DNA of 64,000 bases from RBG-13-68-16 sp041494245 (GTDB taxonomy: Bacteria; Acidobacteriota; Thermoanaerobaculia; Thermoanaerobaculales; Thermoanaerobaculaceae). Position numbers and translations under genes: made by a program. The notes beneath the pieces are model-generated. The model made no database searches, was not told the origin of the DNA, and saw only the letters and a list, made by a program, of their open reading frames with translations. Every line of letters begins with the position of its first letter. Position 1 is the stretch's first letter. Below, in pieces: positions 34,970 through 44,354 of this stretch. The stretch lies in contig JBGQAK010000001.1 of the NCBI GenBank assembly GCA_041494245.1, positions 248,001 through 312,000 of the forward strand, written 5' to 3'.

Positions 34970-37900
34970 CTATGTGGCCTTGGCCAGCTGCTTTTTACGG
35001 CCGCCCAGGAACCACAGCCAGGTGCCGAGCTTGCGCTGCAGGCTGTCCATGTAGGTGTAGAACACCGGCGTCACGAACAGCGTCAGCGACTGCGAGACCA
35101 CCAGGCCCCCGGCGACCGCTAGGCCTAGGGGTCGTCTCGCCTCGGCGCCCGCGCCCCAGCCCAGCGCGATGGGCAGGGTGCCGAAGAGCGCCGCCATCGT
35201 TGTCATCATGATCGGGCGGAAGCGCACCACGCACGCCTCGTAGATGGCGTCCATCGGTGCCTTGCCGGCTTTCTGGGCCTCGATGGCGAAGTCGATCATG
35301 ATGATCCCGTTCTTTTTCACGAGGCCGACCAGCATGATGATGCCGACGAAGGCGTAGATGTTCAGGTCCGTTCTGAACAGCGCGAGCGTCGCCAGGGCGC
35401 CGGCGCCGGCCAGCGGGAGTGCCGAGAGGATCGTGAACGGGTGGATGAAGCTCTCGTACAGGATGGCGAGAACCATGTAGATCACGAGGATGGCGAGCAC
35501 GAGCAGGAGCCCGAGCCCCTGCATCGAGGACTGGAACGCCTGCGCAGTTCCCTGGAAAGCGTCCGAGATCGAAGAGGGAAGCGTCGCCTTGGCGAGCCTG
35601 GTCACCTCTGCGGTTGCCTGCCCGAGCGCGACTCCCGGTTTCAGGTTGAAGGAGAGCGTCACGGAAGGGAGCTGGCCGGAGTGGTTGACGGTGAGCGGGC
35701 CGATGCCGGGCGTCAGCCTGACCAGCGAGTCGAGAGGGACCAACTCACCGTTGGCCGATCGGACGTACAGGAGCGAAAGGTCCATCATGTCGGTCTGAAA
35801 CTCGGGCTTCGCCTCCATGATCACCATGTAGGAGTTCTGCGGCGCGAAGATGGTCGAAATCTGCCGGGTGCCGTACGCAGTGTAGAGCGTGTCCTCGATC
35901 TGCTGGGGGGTGACGCCAAGGGTGGCCGCCTTGTCGCGCTGGATGTTGACGTTGATCTGCGGGTTCTTGAGCAGGAGATCGGTGTTCACGTCCTGGAGCA
36001 GGGAATTGGCGCGCATCTTGGCCTCGAGCTCCGGCGCGTAGCGGTACAGATCGTCGGTGGAGGGGCTGAAAAGGGTCAACTGGTAGAGGGCGCGGCTCTG
36101 GCGCCCGCCGACCTGGATGGCGGGCGGGCTCTGAACATAGGTGCGCACCCCCGGAACCGCCGCCAGCTTGGGGCGCAGCTCCTCGACAATCTGGTCGGCG
36201 GTGAGAGCGCGCTCTTTCCGGGGCTTGAGGCGGATGAACAGCGAGCCCGAGTTGGAGGCACCACCACCACGCCCACCGGCCGACGAGCCAAACACCTCGA
36301 TGTTGGGATCCTTTTTGAGGATATCGGCGATCGCCTGCTGGTGGCGCGCCATCGACTCGAAGGAGATCCCTTCCACCGCCTCGGTCTGGCCGGACAGCAT
36401 CCCAACATCCTGCGACGGGATGAAGCCCTTCGGGACCCAGGCAAAGAGGAGGCCCATCAGGAGCGTGATCGCGGCAGTGATGGCCATCATCGTGCGGCGG
36501 TGGGCCAGCGACCAGGAGAGCCCGGCCTTGTAGTCGTTCAGCAAGCCGTTGAAGCCACGCTCGAAGAAGTTGTAGAGCGCGTGGTGCTCAACCTCGCGGG
36601 GCGGGCGAAGGAAGCGGCTCGAGAGCATCGGGGTGAGCGTCAGCGAGATGGCGCCTGAGATCAGCACGGCAGTGCCGATGGTCACGGCGAACTCGCGGAA
36701 CAACCGCCCCACGATCCCTCCCATGAAGAGCACCGGCAGGAAGACGGCGGCGAGGGAGAGCGTCATGGAGACGATGGTGAAGCCGATCTCCCTTGAGCCG
36801 TCGAGAGCGGCCTGGAACGGTTTCTTGCCCATCTCCATGTGACGGAAGATGTTCTCCAGCATGACGATGGCATCGTCCACGACGAAGCCCACCGAAAGCG
36901 TGAGCGCCATGAGCGAGAGGTTATCCACGCTGTAGTTCAGCAGGTACATGATGCCGAAGGTGCCGACGATGGACATCGGCATCGCGAGCGAGGGGATCGC
37001 CGTTGCCGAGAGGTTGCGGAGGAAGAGGAAGATTACCAGCACGACGAGGGTCAGGGTGACGAGCAGCGTGACCTTCACGTCGTTGACCGAGTCGCGGATC
37101 GACTCCGAGCGGTCGAACACGATGTGCATCGACACGCTGGCGGGGAGCAAATGCCTGAAGGTGGGGAGGAGTTCTCTCACTGACTCTGCCACCTTCACGG
37201 TGTTGGTGCCCGGCTGCTTCTGAATCGCCAGCATGATCGAGCGCTGGTCGACGAACCAGGCCGCGGTCTTGTTGTTCTCCACGTCGTCGATAACCCTCGC
37301 GAGCTCTTCCAGGCGGACAGGCTTGCCGTTGCGGTAGGTGACGACGATGGGGCGATAGGCATCGGCGCTGGTCAACTGGCCGGCGGTCTGGATGGTGTAC
37401 GACTTCTGCGGCCCCCAGAGGATGCCGGTCGGAAGGTTGACGTTGTTGTTCATCACCGCCTGCATGACGTCGTCGAAGCCGATTCCGCGGGTCGCGAGCT
37501 GCCTGGGGTCCACCTGGATGCGCACCGCGTATTTCTGCCCGCCGTAGACGTTCACCTGGGCCACGCCGGAGACCATGGAGATCCGTTGGCCGATGATGGT
37601 CTCGCCGTACTCGTCGAGCTCGTACAGTGGCAGGCTCGGGGAGGTCAGGGCGATGAAGAGGATCGGCTGGTCTGCCGGGTTGACCTTCCGGTAGGTGGGG
37701 GGGTACGGCATGTCGGGCGGCAGGTGCCGGGTTGTGGCTGCGATGGCGGCCTGGACGTCCTGCGCGGCCGCGTCGATGTCGCGATCCAGGGTGAACTGCA
37801 GTGTGACGTTGGTGCTCCCGAGACCGCTGGAGGAGGTCATCGAGTCAACTCCGGCGATGGTCGAGAACTCTTTCTCGAGCGGGGTCGCCACCGACGCGGC

Positions 37901-38077
37901 CATGGTGTCCGGGTTGGCCCCCGGCAGAGAGGCGGACACCGAGATCGTTGGGAAGTCCACGTTGGGCAGGTCGGAGACCGGCAGCAGCCGGTACGCCATC
38001 GCCCCGAAGATCAGAACGGCCCCCATCACGACGGTGGTCATGACCGGACGACGGATGAAGAGCTCGGAGAAGTTCAT
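34970..38077 (-). CDS. RND efflux pump, inner-membrane permease (MdtB/MdtC type), proximal copy
   Basis: The 1035-residue HAE1 permease has the same landmarks as its neighbour: N-terminal 'SELFIRRPVMTTVVMGAVLIFG', Asp pair in 'GFVVDDAIVMLENIFRHMEM', Lys in 'GLVKKNGIIMIDFA', and the family C-terminal helix set. It uses proton influx to expel hydrophobic drugs or envelope metabolites through the fusion protein and TolC. ATG 38077 overlaps the fusion-protein stop (ATGA), so it is translationally coupled to it. Confidence 0.95.
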   Translation of the reverse strand: MNFSELFIRRPVMTTVVMGAVLIFGAMAYRLLPVSDLPNVDFPTISVSASLPGANPDTMAASVATPLEKEFSTIAGVDSMTSSSGLGSTNVTLQFTLDRDIDAAAQDVQAAIAATTRHLPPDMPYPPTYRKVNPADQPILFIALTSPSLPLYELDEYGETIIGQRISMVSGVAQVNVYGGQKYAVRIQVDPRQLATRGIGFDDVMQAVMNNNVNLPTGILWGPQKSYTIQTAGQLTSADAYRPIVVTYRNGKPVRLEELARVIDDVENNKTAAWFVDQRSIMLAIQKQPGTNTVKVAESVRELLPTFRHLLPASVSMHIVFDRSESIRDSVNDVKVTLLVTLTLVVLVIFLFLRNLSATAIPSLAMPMSIVGTFGIMYLLNYSVDNLSLMALTLSVGFVVDDAIVMLENIFRHMEMGKKPFQAALDGSREIGFTIVSMTLSLAAVFLPVLFMGGIVGRLFREFAVTIGTAVLISGAISLTLTPMLSSRFLRPPREVEHHALYNFFERGFNGLLNDYKAGLSWSLAHRRTMMAITAAITLLMGLLFAWVPKGFIPSQDVGMLSGQTEAVEGISFESMARHQQAIADILKKDPNIEVFGSSAGGRGGGASNSGSLFIRLKPRKERALTADQIVEELRPKLAAVPGVRTYVQSPPAIQVGGRQSRALYQLTLFSPSTDDLYRYAPELEAKMRANSLLQDVNTDLLLKNPQINVNIQRDKAATLGVTPQQIEDTLYTAYGTRQISTIFAPQNSYMVIMEAKPEFQTDMMDLSLLYVRSANGELVPLDSLVRLTPGIGPLTVNHSGQLPSVTLSFNLKPGVALGQATAEVTRLAKATLPSSISDAFQGTAQAFQSSMQGLGLLLVLAILVIYMVLAILYESFIHPFTILSALPLAGAGALATLALFRTDLNIYAFVGIIMLVGLVKKNGIIMIDFAIEAQKAGKAPMDAIYEACVVRFRPIMMTTMAALFGTLPIALGWGAGAEARRPLGLAVAGGLVVSQSLTLFVTPVFYTYMDSLQRKLGTWLWFLGGRKKQLAKAT

Positions 38078-39264
38078 ACTTGCTTCTCCGCCGCACCGAG
38101 GCCGCTCTTGATCTCGACCTTCGCCCCGGGCACCAGCCGGAGTTGCCCATCGGTGACGACGGTCTCGCCAGCGGTCAACCCCGTGTGGATCACGGCCTCC
38201 GCCTCGTCAATGCGGTCCACCTTGACTGGCCGCAACTCCACGGTGCCGTCGGCCTTGACCACGAACACGTACTGGCCCTGCTGGCCGGTCTGTACCGCCG
38301 AGGCGGGCGCGACGATACGGTTGGCCTCCTGGCCCAGCGTGGCGACGATATCCACGAACTGCCCGGGCCACAGGCGCTCGTCCTTGTTGGCGAAGGTCGC
38401 CTTGAGGAGGATCGTGCCCGTGGCGGTGTCCACCGCGTTGTCCACGAAGGTCAGCGTGCCCTCTTCGGGTGAGCCGACGTTCTGGGGCAGGCTCGCAGTT
38501 ACACCGACCCGACTCCCGTTGTTCCTGGTGAGATCGGGCAGGAGCTGGCCCGGAACCGAAAAGGTGGCGTAGATGGGCCGGGTCTGGTTTATCGTCACGA
38601 GTTCCTTGGAGTCGTTTGCCGTGACGAGGTTGCCCGGCTTGATCATGAGGTTCCCGGTCCGGCCTTCAACCGGCGACGTGATCGTGCAGTACGCGAGCTG
38701 GAGCGTGGCGTTGTCGACGTTGGCCTGGTCGGCTGCCACGCCGGCGCGGAGCGAGGCGGCGGTAGCGATGATCTGATCGTACTGCTCCTTGGTCACGAAA
38801 TCCTGCTTGACGAGGCCCTCGTACCGCTTGATGTCGGCCTCCGCCTTTTCGAGCAGTGCCCTGTCCTTGGCGAGCTGTGCCTGGGCCAGGCGAAGTGCTG
38901 CCTCGTACTGGCGGGGGTCGATGGTGAACAGCGTGGCTCCCTGTGCCACGCTCTGCCCCTCGGCGAACCAGACCTTTTGCAGCTCTCCTCCGATGCGGAC
39001 CCTGATCGCGACTGTTGCGATGGCCTCGACATGGCCGATGGCTCGGAAGGTAACGGGCATGGTCTTCTGCACGACCTTGCCCACGGTCACCGGCACCGAT
39101 GGGCGCACGGGCGCCTGCCTGCCGCCGCCCCCGCACGCGCCGAGCAGGGCGGTTGCGGCGAGGGCCGGGAGAACGGCGAGCCGCAGGAGGCGCGGTTTTG
39201 TGGAGTTCGTCACGGGCATGGTCTTCATCGGGGCTTCTCTCCTCGGTGGCATGGACGGGTTCAT
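38074..39264 (-). CDS. RND periplasmic membrane-fusion lipoprotein (MdtA/AcrA-like)
   Basis: The 396-residue adaptor has a lipoprotein signal with lipobox L-G-A-C (Cys44 from this start), the lipoyl half-motifs 'AIRVRIGGELQKVWFAEGQSV' and 'YCTITSPVEGRTGNLMIKPG', an alpha-hairpin (about residues 120-190) and beta-barrel and membrane-proximal domains. It bridges the RND permease and TolC. ATG 39264 overlaps the TolC stop (ATGA) and has AAGGAAGG upstream; ATG 39228 would give a more standard lipoprotein leader and is a real alternative. Confidence 0.93.
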   Translation of the reverse strand: MNPSMPPRREAPMKTMPVTNSTKPRLLRLAVLPALAATALLGACGGGGRQAPVRPSVPVTVGKVVQKTMPVTFRAIGHVEAIATVAIRVRIGGELQKVWFAEGQSVAQGATLFTIDPRQYEAALRLAQAQLAKDRALLEKAEADIKRYEGLVKQDFVTKEQYDQIIATAASLRAGVAADQANVDNATLQLAYCTITSPVEGRTGNLMIKPGNLVTANDSKELVTINQTRPIYATFSVPGQLLPDLTRNNGSRVGVTASLPQNVGSPEEGTLTFVDNAVDTATGTILLKATFANKDERLWPGQFVDIVATLGQEANRIVAPASAVQTGQQGQYVFVVKADGTVELRPVKVDRIDEAEAVIHTGLTAGETVVTDGQLRLVPGAKVEIKSGLGAAEKQV

Positions 39265-40733
39265 GGCGTGCTGCCTTCCTTGACGACTACGATGGACTGG
39301 TCGAGGGGCGCGGCGGTGCCCGTGTCGTGGGCGAGCTGCGCCAGGGCGACGAACCAACCGGAACGGGCCTGGATGTCCTGTGACCGGGCGTTGGCGAGCG
39401 CTGCCTGGGCGGTGAGCAGATCGATGATCGTGCCAACCCCCTCCTTGTAGCGTCCGAGCGCCACGCGCTCCGACTGCTCGGCGCTGGCGAGGAGGTCACG
39501 GCTGGTCTTGACGAGCTGGGTTGCGGTCTGGAAGTAGTAGTAGCTCGTCCACACTTGCAGGATCACCTGCTGCTCGAGGGTATCGGCTAGGGCCTGCGCG
39601 ACCCCGGCGTCCTCCTTGGCCTTCTGGATGTTGTAGGTGTTGGCGAAGCCGGTGAAGAGCGGGAACGTCACGAGGAGCCTCGCCGACCAGTAGTCCTGGT
39701 GGCCGACGGTCGGGACAGGATCGAAGTACGTGCGGTTGGCGCCGGCCGACAGCGACAGCGTCGGCAGCCCGTCGGAACGCACCGCGCGGACGTGGGCATC
39801 CGCCTTCTCAACCAGGGCCCGCGCAGCCACGAGGTCGGGCCGCCGCGCCCGCGCGGTGGCGATCAGCTGTTCGGCGGTGTCGGTGCCGCGATCGAGTGGC
39901 ACCTCTTCGGCGAGGACCCCGACATCGTAGGGAGTGTTCGCCGGAAGGCCCATCGCGGTGGCCAGAGTGCCACGCAGCGCAAGCACCTGACCCTCCAAGG
40001 ACTGGAAGGAGAGCTGCGCCTGCGAGAGCGCCGTCCTTGCCTGCAGCACGTCGGCGATGGTGCCCACGCCGGCGTCGTGGCGCCCGGCCGCGGCGTTGAG
40101 TGCCGCCTGGGCGCTCCGGACGGTGGCCCGTGCCGCCTCCAACTCCGCCTTGGCGTTGACGTACTGCACGTACGTCGTTTCGACACCAAGGATGACGTTT
40201 TGGATCGTTGCGTTGTGGGCCCAGTCGGCGGCGATAAGTGCGAAGCGGGCGTCGTCGGCGTTGGCGGACCGCCCGCCCATGTCGAGGAGGAGGTAATTGG
40301 CGGTCACCGAGGCACCGTAGAGGTTTTGTGTGCTAGTGACGCTGGAGTCCTGCGGCTGGTTCGTTCTGGTTCCGCTCGCCGAGAAATCCACGCTCGGGTA
40401 GTAGGGCGCGCGCTTGCTGCCGAGTTGGGCCGCGGCGGAGAGCGCGAGAAGGTACGACGTCCGCGTCAGCGGGTTGTTCTGCAGTGCGATGTCCACCACC
40501 TGGGCCAACGTGAAGGTCGCGCCCGGCTTCAGCAGCTCCGCGGGGATCGCGAACGCCGGTGTCGCCGCGGACGGCGGCGGAGCGGGCAGGTCGACTGGGA
40601 GGTTGGGGCGGGCGGGGACCGGAGGGGTGTCCCAGCCGGCCAGGGCGGCGCCGGCGACGGCGAGTGCCACGGCAAACGCGGCACCGGTCAGGTGCGGGCG
40701 GCTGCGGGCAAGGGTGACGTTGGAATCTGGCAT
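39261..40733 (-). CDS. TolC-family outer-membrane efflux protein
   Basis: The 490-residue protein has a signal peptide ('LTGAAFAVALAVAGAALAG'), a Pro-rich linker and two OEP repeats: each has a 'FTLAQVVDIALQNNP' or 'LVTFPLFTGFANTYNIQKA' segment and long alpha-helical hairpins such as 'GVGTIADVLQARTALSQAQL' matched by 'GVGTIIDLLTAQAALANAR'. This internal duplication is diagnostic. It forms the outer-membrane channel of the tripartite pump. ATG 40733 is chosen for its signal peptide and a GGAGAT ribosome site; the open frame extends upstream over tetR. Confidence 0.93.
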   Translation of the reverse strand: MPDSNVTLARSRPHLTGAAFAVALAVAGAALAGWDTPPVPARPNLPVDLPAPPPSAATPAFAIPAELLKPGATFTLAQVVDIALQNNPLTRTSYLLALSAAAQLGSKRAPYYPSVDFSASGTRTNQPQDSSVTSTQNLYGASVTANYLLLDMGGRSANADDARFALIAADWAHNATIQNVILGVETTYVQYVNAKAELEAARATVRSAQAALNAAAGRHDAGVGTIADVLQARTALSQAQLSFQSLEGQVLALRGTLATAMGLPANTPYDVGVLAEEVPLDRGTDTAEQLIATARARRPDLVAARALVEKADAHVRAVRSDGLPTLSLSAGANRTYFDPVPTVGHQDYWSARLLVTFPLFTGFANTYNIQKAKEDAGVAQALADTLEQQVILQVWTSYYYFQTATQLVKTSRDLLASAEQSERVALGRYKEGVGTIIDLLTAQAALANARSQDIQARSGWFVALAQLAHDTGTAAPLDQSIVVVKEGSTP

Positions 40734-40810
40734 GGGCTGATCTCCAGAAAGGCCGGGCGCAGTGGCCCGCCCGGACCTGGACTCTACGGAGCGGGACCGG
40801 CCGGGGTTTC

Positions 40811-41485
40811 TCATTCGGGTGTCTCGGCGCTGGCGCGCACGCCGGCCGCGGAGAAACGGGCGATCTGGTCCACGATCGCCGGGATCGGAGGCAACTCCGC
40901 TTCCCAGCCGGCTGCCAGCTCGGCGCGCCGAAGGCGCTGCGCAACCTGGAGGAGCTGGCCGACGATCGAAATGACGCACAGGCGTGCCGGACCGTTTCGC
41001 AGCCCCGGCGCGGCGGCCATCATCGCACGTGCGAGCTCGCCGTGCACCGGCTCCACAACCTCGGTGAGGAACAGTTCGCGGGGCAGCTGTGGGTCCAGCA
41101 TTTCCCGGGAGATCAACTCGAGGAGGTGGTGGCCCCGGCCCTGATCCATGAGGGACGCCAGAAACGCGTCGGCGAACGCCTCGATGAGCTGCTCGAGCGT
41201 GGCCGGGCTCCCCGTCCGCGCCATAGTGTCGCGGATGCTGGCCACGCGCTGCTGCCGCATCGCCGCCAAGCGGCGGCGGAAGACCTCCTGGTAGAGATTG
41301 AGCTTGCTTCCGAAGTGGTAGTTGACGGCCGCCAGGTTGCACCCCGCGGCTGCGGTGACGTCGCGCACCGAGGTCATCGCGAACCCCCGCCGCGCGAACA
41401 GTCTCTCGGCGGCCTCCACGAGGCGCTCGCGGGTCTGGGCGCCGAGCTCAGACTGTGAGATGTGGTGTTGCGCGACGGCAGTCAT
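40811..41485 (-). CDS. TetR-family repressor (CecR/YbiH-like) of the efflux operon
   Basis: The 224-residue protein has the TetR HTH near residues 20-65 ('GFAMTSVRDVTAAAGCNLAAVNYHFGSK'), with the 'C-N-L-A-A-V-N-Y-H-F' recognition helix typical of the CecR/YbiH branch, and an all-helical ligand-binding C-terminus. It is the first gene of the efflux operon, 77 bp ahead of tolC, so it is probably autoregulated and induced by a pump substrate. ATG 41485 is chosen because a good promoter lies just upstream; a longer open frame would place the start inside the promoter. Confidence 0.9.
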   Translation of the reverse strand: MTAVAQHHISQSELGAQTRERLVEAAERLFARRGFAMTSVRDVTAAAGCNLAAVNYHFGSKLNLYQEVFRRRLAAMRQQRVASIRDTMARTGSPATLEQLIEAFADAFLASLMDQGRGHHLLELISREMLDPQLPRELFLTEVVEPVHGELARAMMAAAPGLRNGPARLCVISIVGQLLQVAQRLRRAELAAGWEAELPPIPAIVDQIARFSAAGVRASAETPE

Positions 41486-41511
41486 AGGGGAACCAACATA
41501 CGCTCCAAGCG

Positions 41512-41541
41512 ACCATATCAAACAAGTGTATGAGACGTCAA
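41512..41541 (-). promoter_or_regulatory. Sigma-70-type promoter of the tetR-tolC-mfp-RND operon
   Basis: On the minus strand TTGACG (41541-41536), an 18-base spacer and TATGGT (41517-41512) give 5/6 and 4/6 matches to the -35 and -10 consensus. The predicted start is near 41505, 20 bases before the tetR ATG. The spacer holds CATA...TATG symmetry (weak), where a TetR operator would block polymerase. Confidence 0.6.
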
Positions 41542-41646
41542 TCACCCTGTGGAAAAATATGCGGAGGCCGGCAACGGCGGTGGATAACCCAAGGTGTCAA
41601 AACGACGTCGGTTAGGGTGGCCGCTCGGCGGCGCCCGAGCCGCAGT

Positions 41647-42924
41647 TCAGAACTTCTCTAGCCTTATCCCAAACTCCTTCAACACGTTACCCTGAACTGT
41701 CAGTGGCAGCGTGTAGAGCCCGTCGCGGGTCAGGAACGGCGTGCCCTCGTAGTACTCGTCGGTGTAGATGATGGTCATCGCTCGCAGCGGGTTCTCCTCG
41801 GGGGCGGCCTGCAGCCGCACCGTGCTCCGCAGGCCCATGCGGAGCATCGCCTCCCAGTCCTGCAGCTCCACGGCTCTCGCCGACTTGTCGCGCTTGGTCT
41901 CAAAGTTGGGCATGATGCCGGGCCAGAACTGCAGTGAGGGGTCCAGCACCCCCCACCTGGCGAGGGCGGCCATCTCCTTGGCGGCCTGCGCGTAGAGCCC
42001 CTCGAACAGCGGCACCCAGTCGCTCAGACGGTGGACATCGTCGCGCGGGTAAACCGGGCAGAACGAGGTGAGGGCGGCGGCGTTCTCCCCGAACGCTGCC
42101 ACCAGGTCGGCGTCGAACGTCGTGCCCCCCCAGAACACCACGTCCAGGACCAGGGCGGGGCGTCCCAACCCCCTGCGGTGGAAGAGCCCGGCCAGCTCAT
42201 CGTTGAGGACGCGCCTGACCGCCGCGAAGCCGGGCGCGTCGCGGAGGGCGCGGGCGATGTAGATGCCGATCACCGGCCTCGGCATGCCCGTGTCGTCCAC
42301 CACCAGCCGACCGTCCTGGGTCTGCAGGAACAGATAGTCGTCCTGGTTCTTCTTGACGACCTCGTCGGCGATCCATGCGAAGTCGTCGAGGAGCTGACGG
42401 CGCAGCCGGGGGTCGCGCACGTCCAATTCGTCGGTGCTGAGGCGGTTTTTCCAATAGGAGCGGATGGCGGTGTCGTAGTAGATGAAGAACTTCATCCCTG
42501 CGCTCCCCACCAGGGGGAGGATCTTCATGAGGTTCTCCGCCTGGTACGCGGTCGGGAGCGGCGAGCCGTCGGGGCGCCGCTCGCCGGGGAGTCCGGTGAG
42601 GACGCCGGCGATCACGTCCACCCCGTTTGGGCGCAGCTTGGAGAAGTAGGCACGGTAGTACTCGGTGTCGTCCGAGCTGAACGGCTCCAAGGGCTGCACC
42701 GAGGCGTCCTTGAAGCTGTCGTGGGTGTACCAGGTGTAGAGCGTGTGCACGATGAGGGGGTCCGCAGCCGTGATCGGCGCCACCTTGCGGAGGGTCTTCC
42801 CCTGCGACCCCGCCTCCGGCTCGGCGGCGAGCCCTGGGAGGAGGAGTGCGACCCACGCGAGCAGCGCGAGCAGGGCGGCTCGCCCCGCCGCTCCAGCGTC
42901 CGTCGCAGGGTGTCGGGTCCTCAT
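41647..42924 (-). CDS. Secreted GH99/GH71-like TIM-barrel protein (putative)
   Basis: The 425-residue protein has a signal peptide ('ALLALLAWVALLLPGLAAE'). The mature part starts 'LIVHTLYTWYTHDSF', then 'PNGVDVIAGVLTG', 'MKFFIYYDTAI', 'DDFAWIADEVV', 'RPVIGIYIARALRD', 'DVVFWGGTTFDADLVAAFGE' and a closing 'IIYTDEYYEGTPFL'. This succession of strand-end motifs resembles GH99/GH71-like or DUF5010-like proteins that act on mannose-containing glycans; I cannot assign catalytic residues. ATG 42924 is chosen for the signal peptide. It lies alone on the minus strand. Confidence 0.5.
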   Translation of the reverse strand: MRTRHPATDAGAAGRAALLALLAWVALLLPGLAAEPEAGSQGKTLRKVAPITAADPLIVHTLYTWYTHDSFKDASVQPLEPFSSDDTEYYRAYFSKLRPNGVDVIAGVLTGLPGERRPDGSPLPTAYQAENLMKILPLVGSAGMKFFIYYDTAIRSYWKNRLSTDELDVRDPRLRRQLLDDFAWIADEVVKKNQDDYLFLQTQDGRLVVDDTGMPRPVIGIYIARALRDAPGFAAVRRVLNDELAGLFHRRGLGRPALVLDVVFWGGTTFDADLVAAFGENAAALTSFCPVYPRDDVHRLSDWVPLFEGLYAQAAKEMAALARWGVLDPSLQFWPGIMPNFETKRDKSARAVELQDWEAMLRMGLRSTVRLQAAPEENPLRAMTIIYTDEYYEGTPFLTRDGLYTLPLTVQGNVLKEFGIRLEKF

Positions 42925-43052
42925 GGCTGTCCGACGTGCAACGCCGATGCCACCCGCGAGAGTGCCGGGACAATGGATCTCACGCGGATCCGCAGCGCCA
43001 GCACGCTCTTTCATCCGCCACTGTCCTCTCCGGGGGACGCTCCCGGTTGTGT

Positions 43053-44354
43053 TCAGGCGACCTCCAGCCTTCGCACGAGCAGCGAGGGGGTGGTCACGGC
43101 GCCGGCGAGGGAAAAGCTCTCGGAGTCGCCCCCGGTGGCGGCGAGCCCTCGCAGGAGACGGGGGAACGAGCCGCGCAGCTCCACGAGCGCGTGGGGGGAG
43201 GTGGGCCGTCCGTTGCGAACCCCCACCGCCGCAGCGCGCAGCGCGAAACGCCCGCTGGCCGGGTCCACGCGCACCGGGCCGGCGGGGACGGCGAGGTAGA
43301 AGCCGGTGTCCAAGAGGCGCAGCAGCTCCGGCTGGCTGACCGCGGTCTCAGCGAGGACCACCAGGTTGGCGGGGCCCGGCGCGGGCGGATGACGGTACGA
43401 TGGGCGCACCGCCCCTCCCGGCTGGAGGCCGGTCCTTTGCGAGAGCTCCCAGGTGGCGAAGCGCTCGCGCAAGCGCCCGCCGGAGGCCAGCACGAGGCGG
43501 CGTGCCGGTAGCCCCTCGCCGTCCCAGGGGAGGGGGAGCAGGCCGGTGGGTCCAGGGCGCTCGTCCACCAGGTGCCACGCTGGCGCAACCCGGATACGGG
43601 CCCAGGCGTCATCGGCGGGTTCGTGCGCCAGGTGCTGGGCGAGCGCCACCACGAGCGGCGCGGCCACCGCCGGGGACAGCAACACGTCCGCGAGCTGCCG
43701 CTCCGGCGCGCCACCAGTGGTCGCGAGGAGCGAGGCCTCGACGGCGCGCCGTGTCAGCTCGTCAGGCCGGAGGTCGGCGAGGGTAGGAGCGGCGAAGTGA
43801 AAGTGCCGCCAGGGTCCTTCGGGCGGGGCCACCAGCAGCTCCACGACGGAGCCCCCGGCGTGCGCCCTGGCGTGGAAACCCTCGCCGGTCGCGAGCGCGG
43901 CCGTGGAGGTGCCGGTGAGGAGCCGCACCTGGACGAGCACCGCTCGGCCGGGGGCGGCCGCGAACGCCTTCGCCAGCTCCTGGGCGAACGTCTCCTGGGC
44001 GGCGGGGTCGGCGGCGGGGTGTTCGAGCGCGCTCCCGGAGCTCCCGAGGAGCGTGCGCGGGGGCAACGGGTCGGGCGCGGGCAGGAGGCCGTCCAGGGCC
44101 GCCAGGGCGGCCTGCCGCCCGGCGCGCGCCGCGCCGCCCGCCGCGGCGGCGAAGCCGGCCCGGCCGCCACCGCTGACCCGGCAGGCCACGCCCAGCTCCC
44201 GTGTGGTGCGGCGCTCCAGCACCCCGTCCTGGGCCCGGACGAGGTGGGCGCTCTCCCCGAGGCGGGCGAAGACCTCGAAGCGCACGCCGTGGCGGGCGAG
44301 CTCCTCGGAAGCGCCCTGCAGCGCCGGCAGGAGGCGGTCCGGGGTGCGACTCAC
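43053..44354 (-). CDS. pmbA: TldE/PmbA-like metalloprotease subunit
   Basis: The 433-residue protein has the PmbA/TldE layout: an N-terminal 'RTTRELGVACRVSGGGRAGFA' domain and a C-terminal domain with 'VLLSPAVAAPLVVALAQHL', 'LPLPWDGEGLPARRLVLASGG' and 'FYLAVPAGPVRVDPASGRFAL'. It lacks the HEXXXH motif, as expected for the non-catalytic TldE subunit. In E. coli TldD/TldE forms a heterodimer that degrades unfolded peptides and matures microcins. GTG 44354 overlaps the tldD stop (GTGA), fitting a 1:1 complex. Confidence 0.85.
   Translation of the reverse strand: MSRTPDRLLPALQGASEELARHGVRFEVFARLGESAHLVRAQDGVLERRTTRELGVACRVSGGGRAGFAAAAGGAARAGRQAALAALDGLLPAPDPLPPRTLLGSSGSALEHPAADPAAQETFAQELAKAFAAAPGRAVLVQVRLLTGTSTAALATGEGFHARAHAGGSVVELLVAPPEGPWRHFHFAAPTLADLRPDELTRRAVEASLLATTGGAPERQLADVLLSPAVAAPLVVALAQHLAHEPADDAWARIRVAPAWHLVDERPGPTGLLPLPWDGEGLPARRLVLASGGRLRERFATWELSQRTGLQPGGAVRPSYRHPPAPGPANLVVLAETAVSQPELLRLLDTGFYLAVPAGPVRVDPASGRFALRAAAVGVRNGRPTSPHALVELRGSFPRLLRGLAATGGDSESFSLAGAVTTPSLLVRRLEVA

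Noticed and set aside
41595..41600. Perfect minus-strand TTGACA as a promoter for tetR
   Set aside because: No -10 element occurs at 16-19 bases; the TTGACG/TATGGT pair closer to tetR fits better.
41623..41640. GCTCGG-CGGCGC-CCGAGC hairpin as terminator of the gene ending at 41647
   Set aside because: The stem is good but no U-run follows, so intrinsic termination cannot be claimed.
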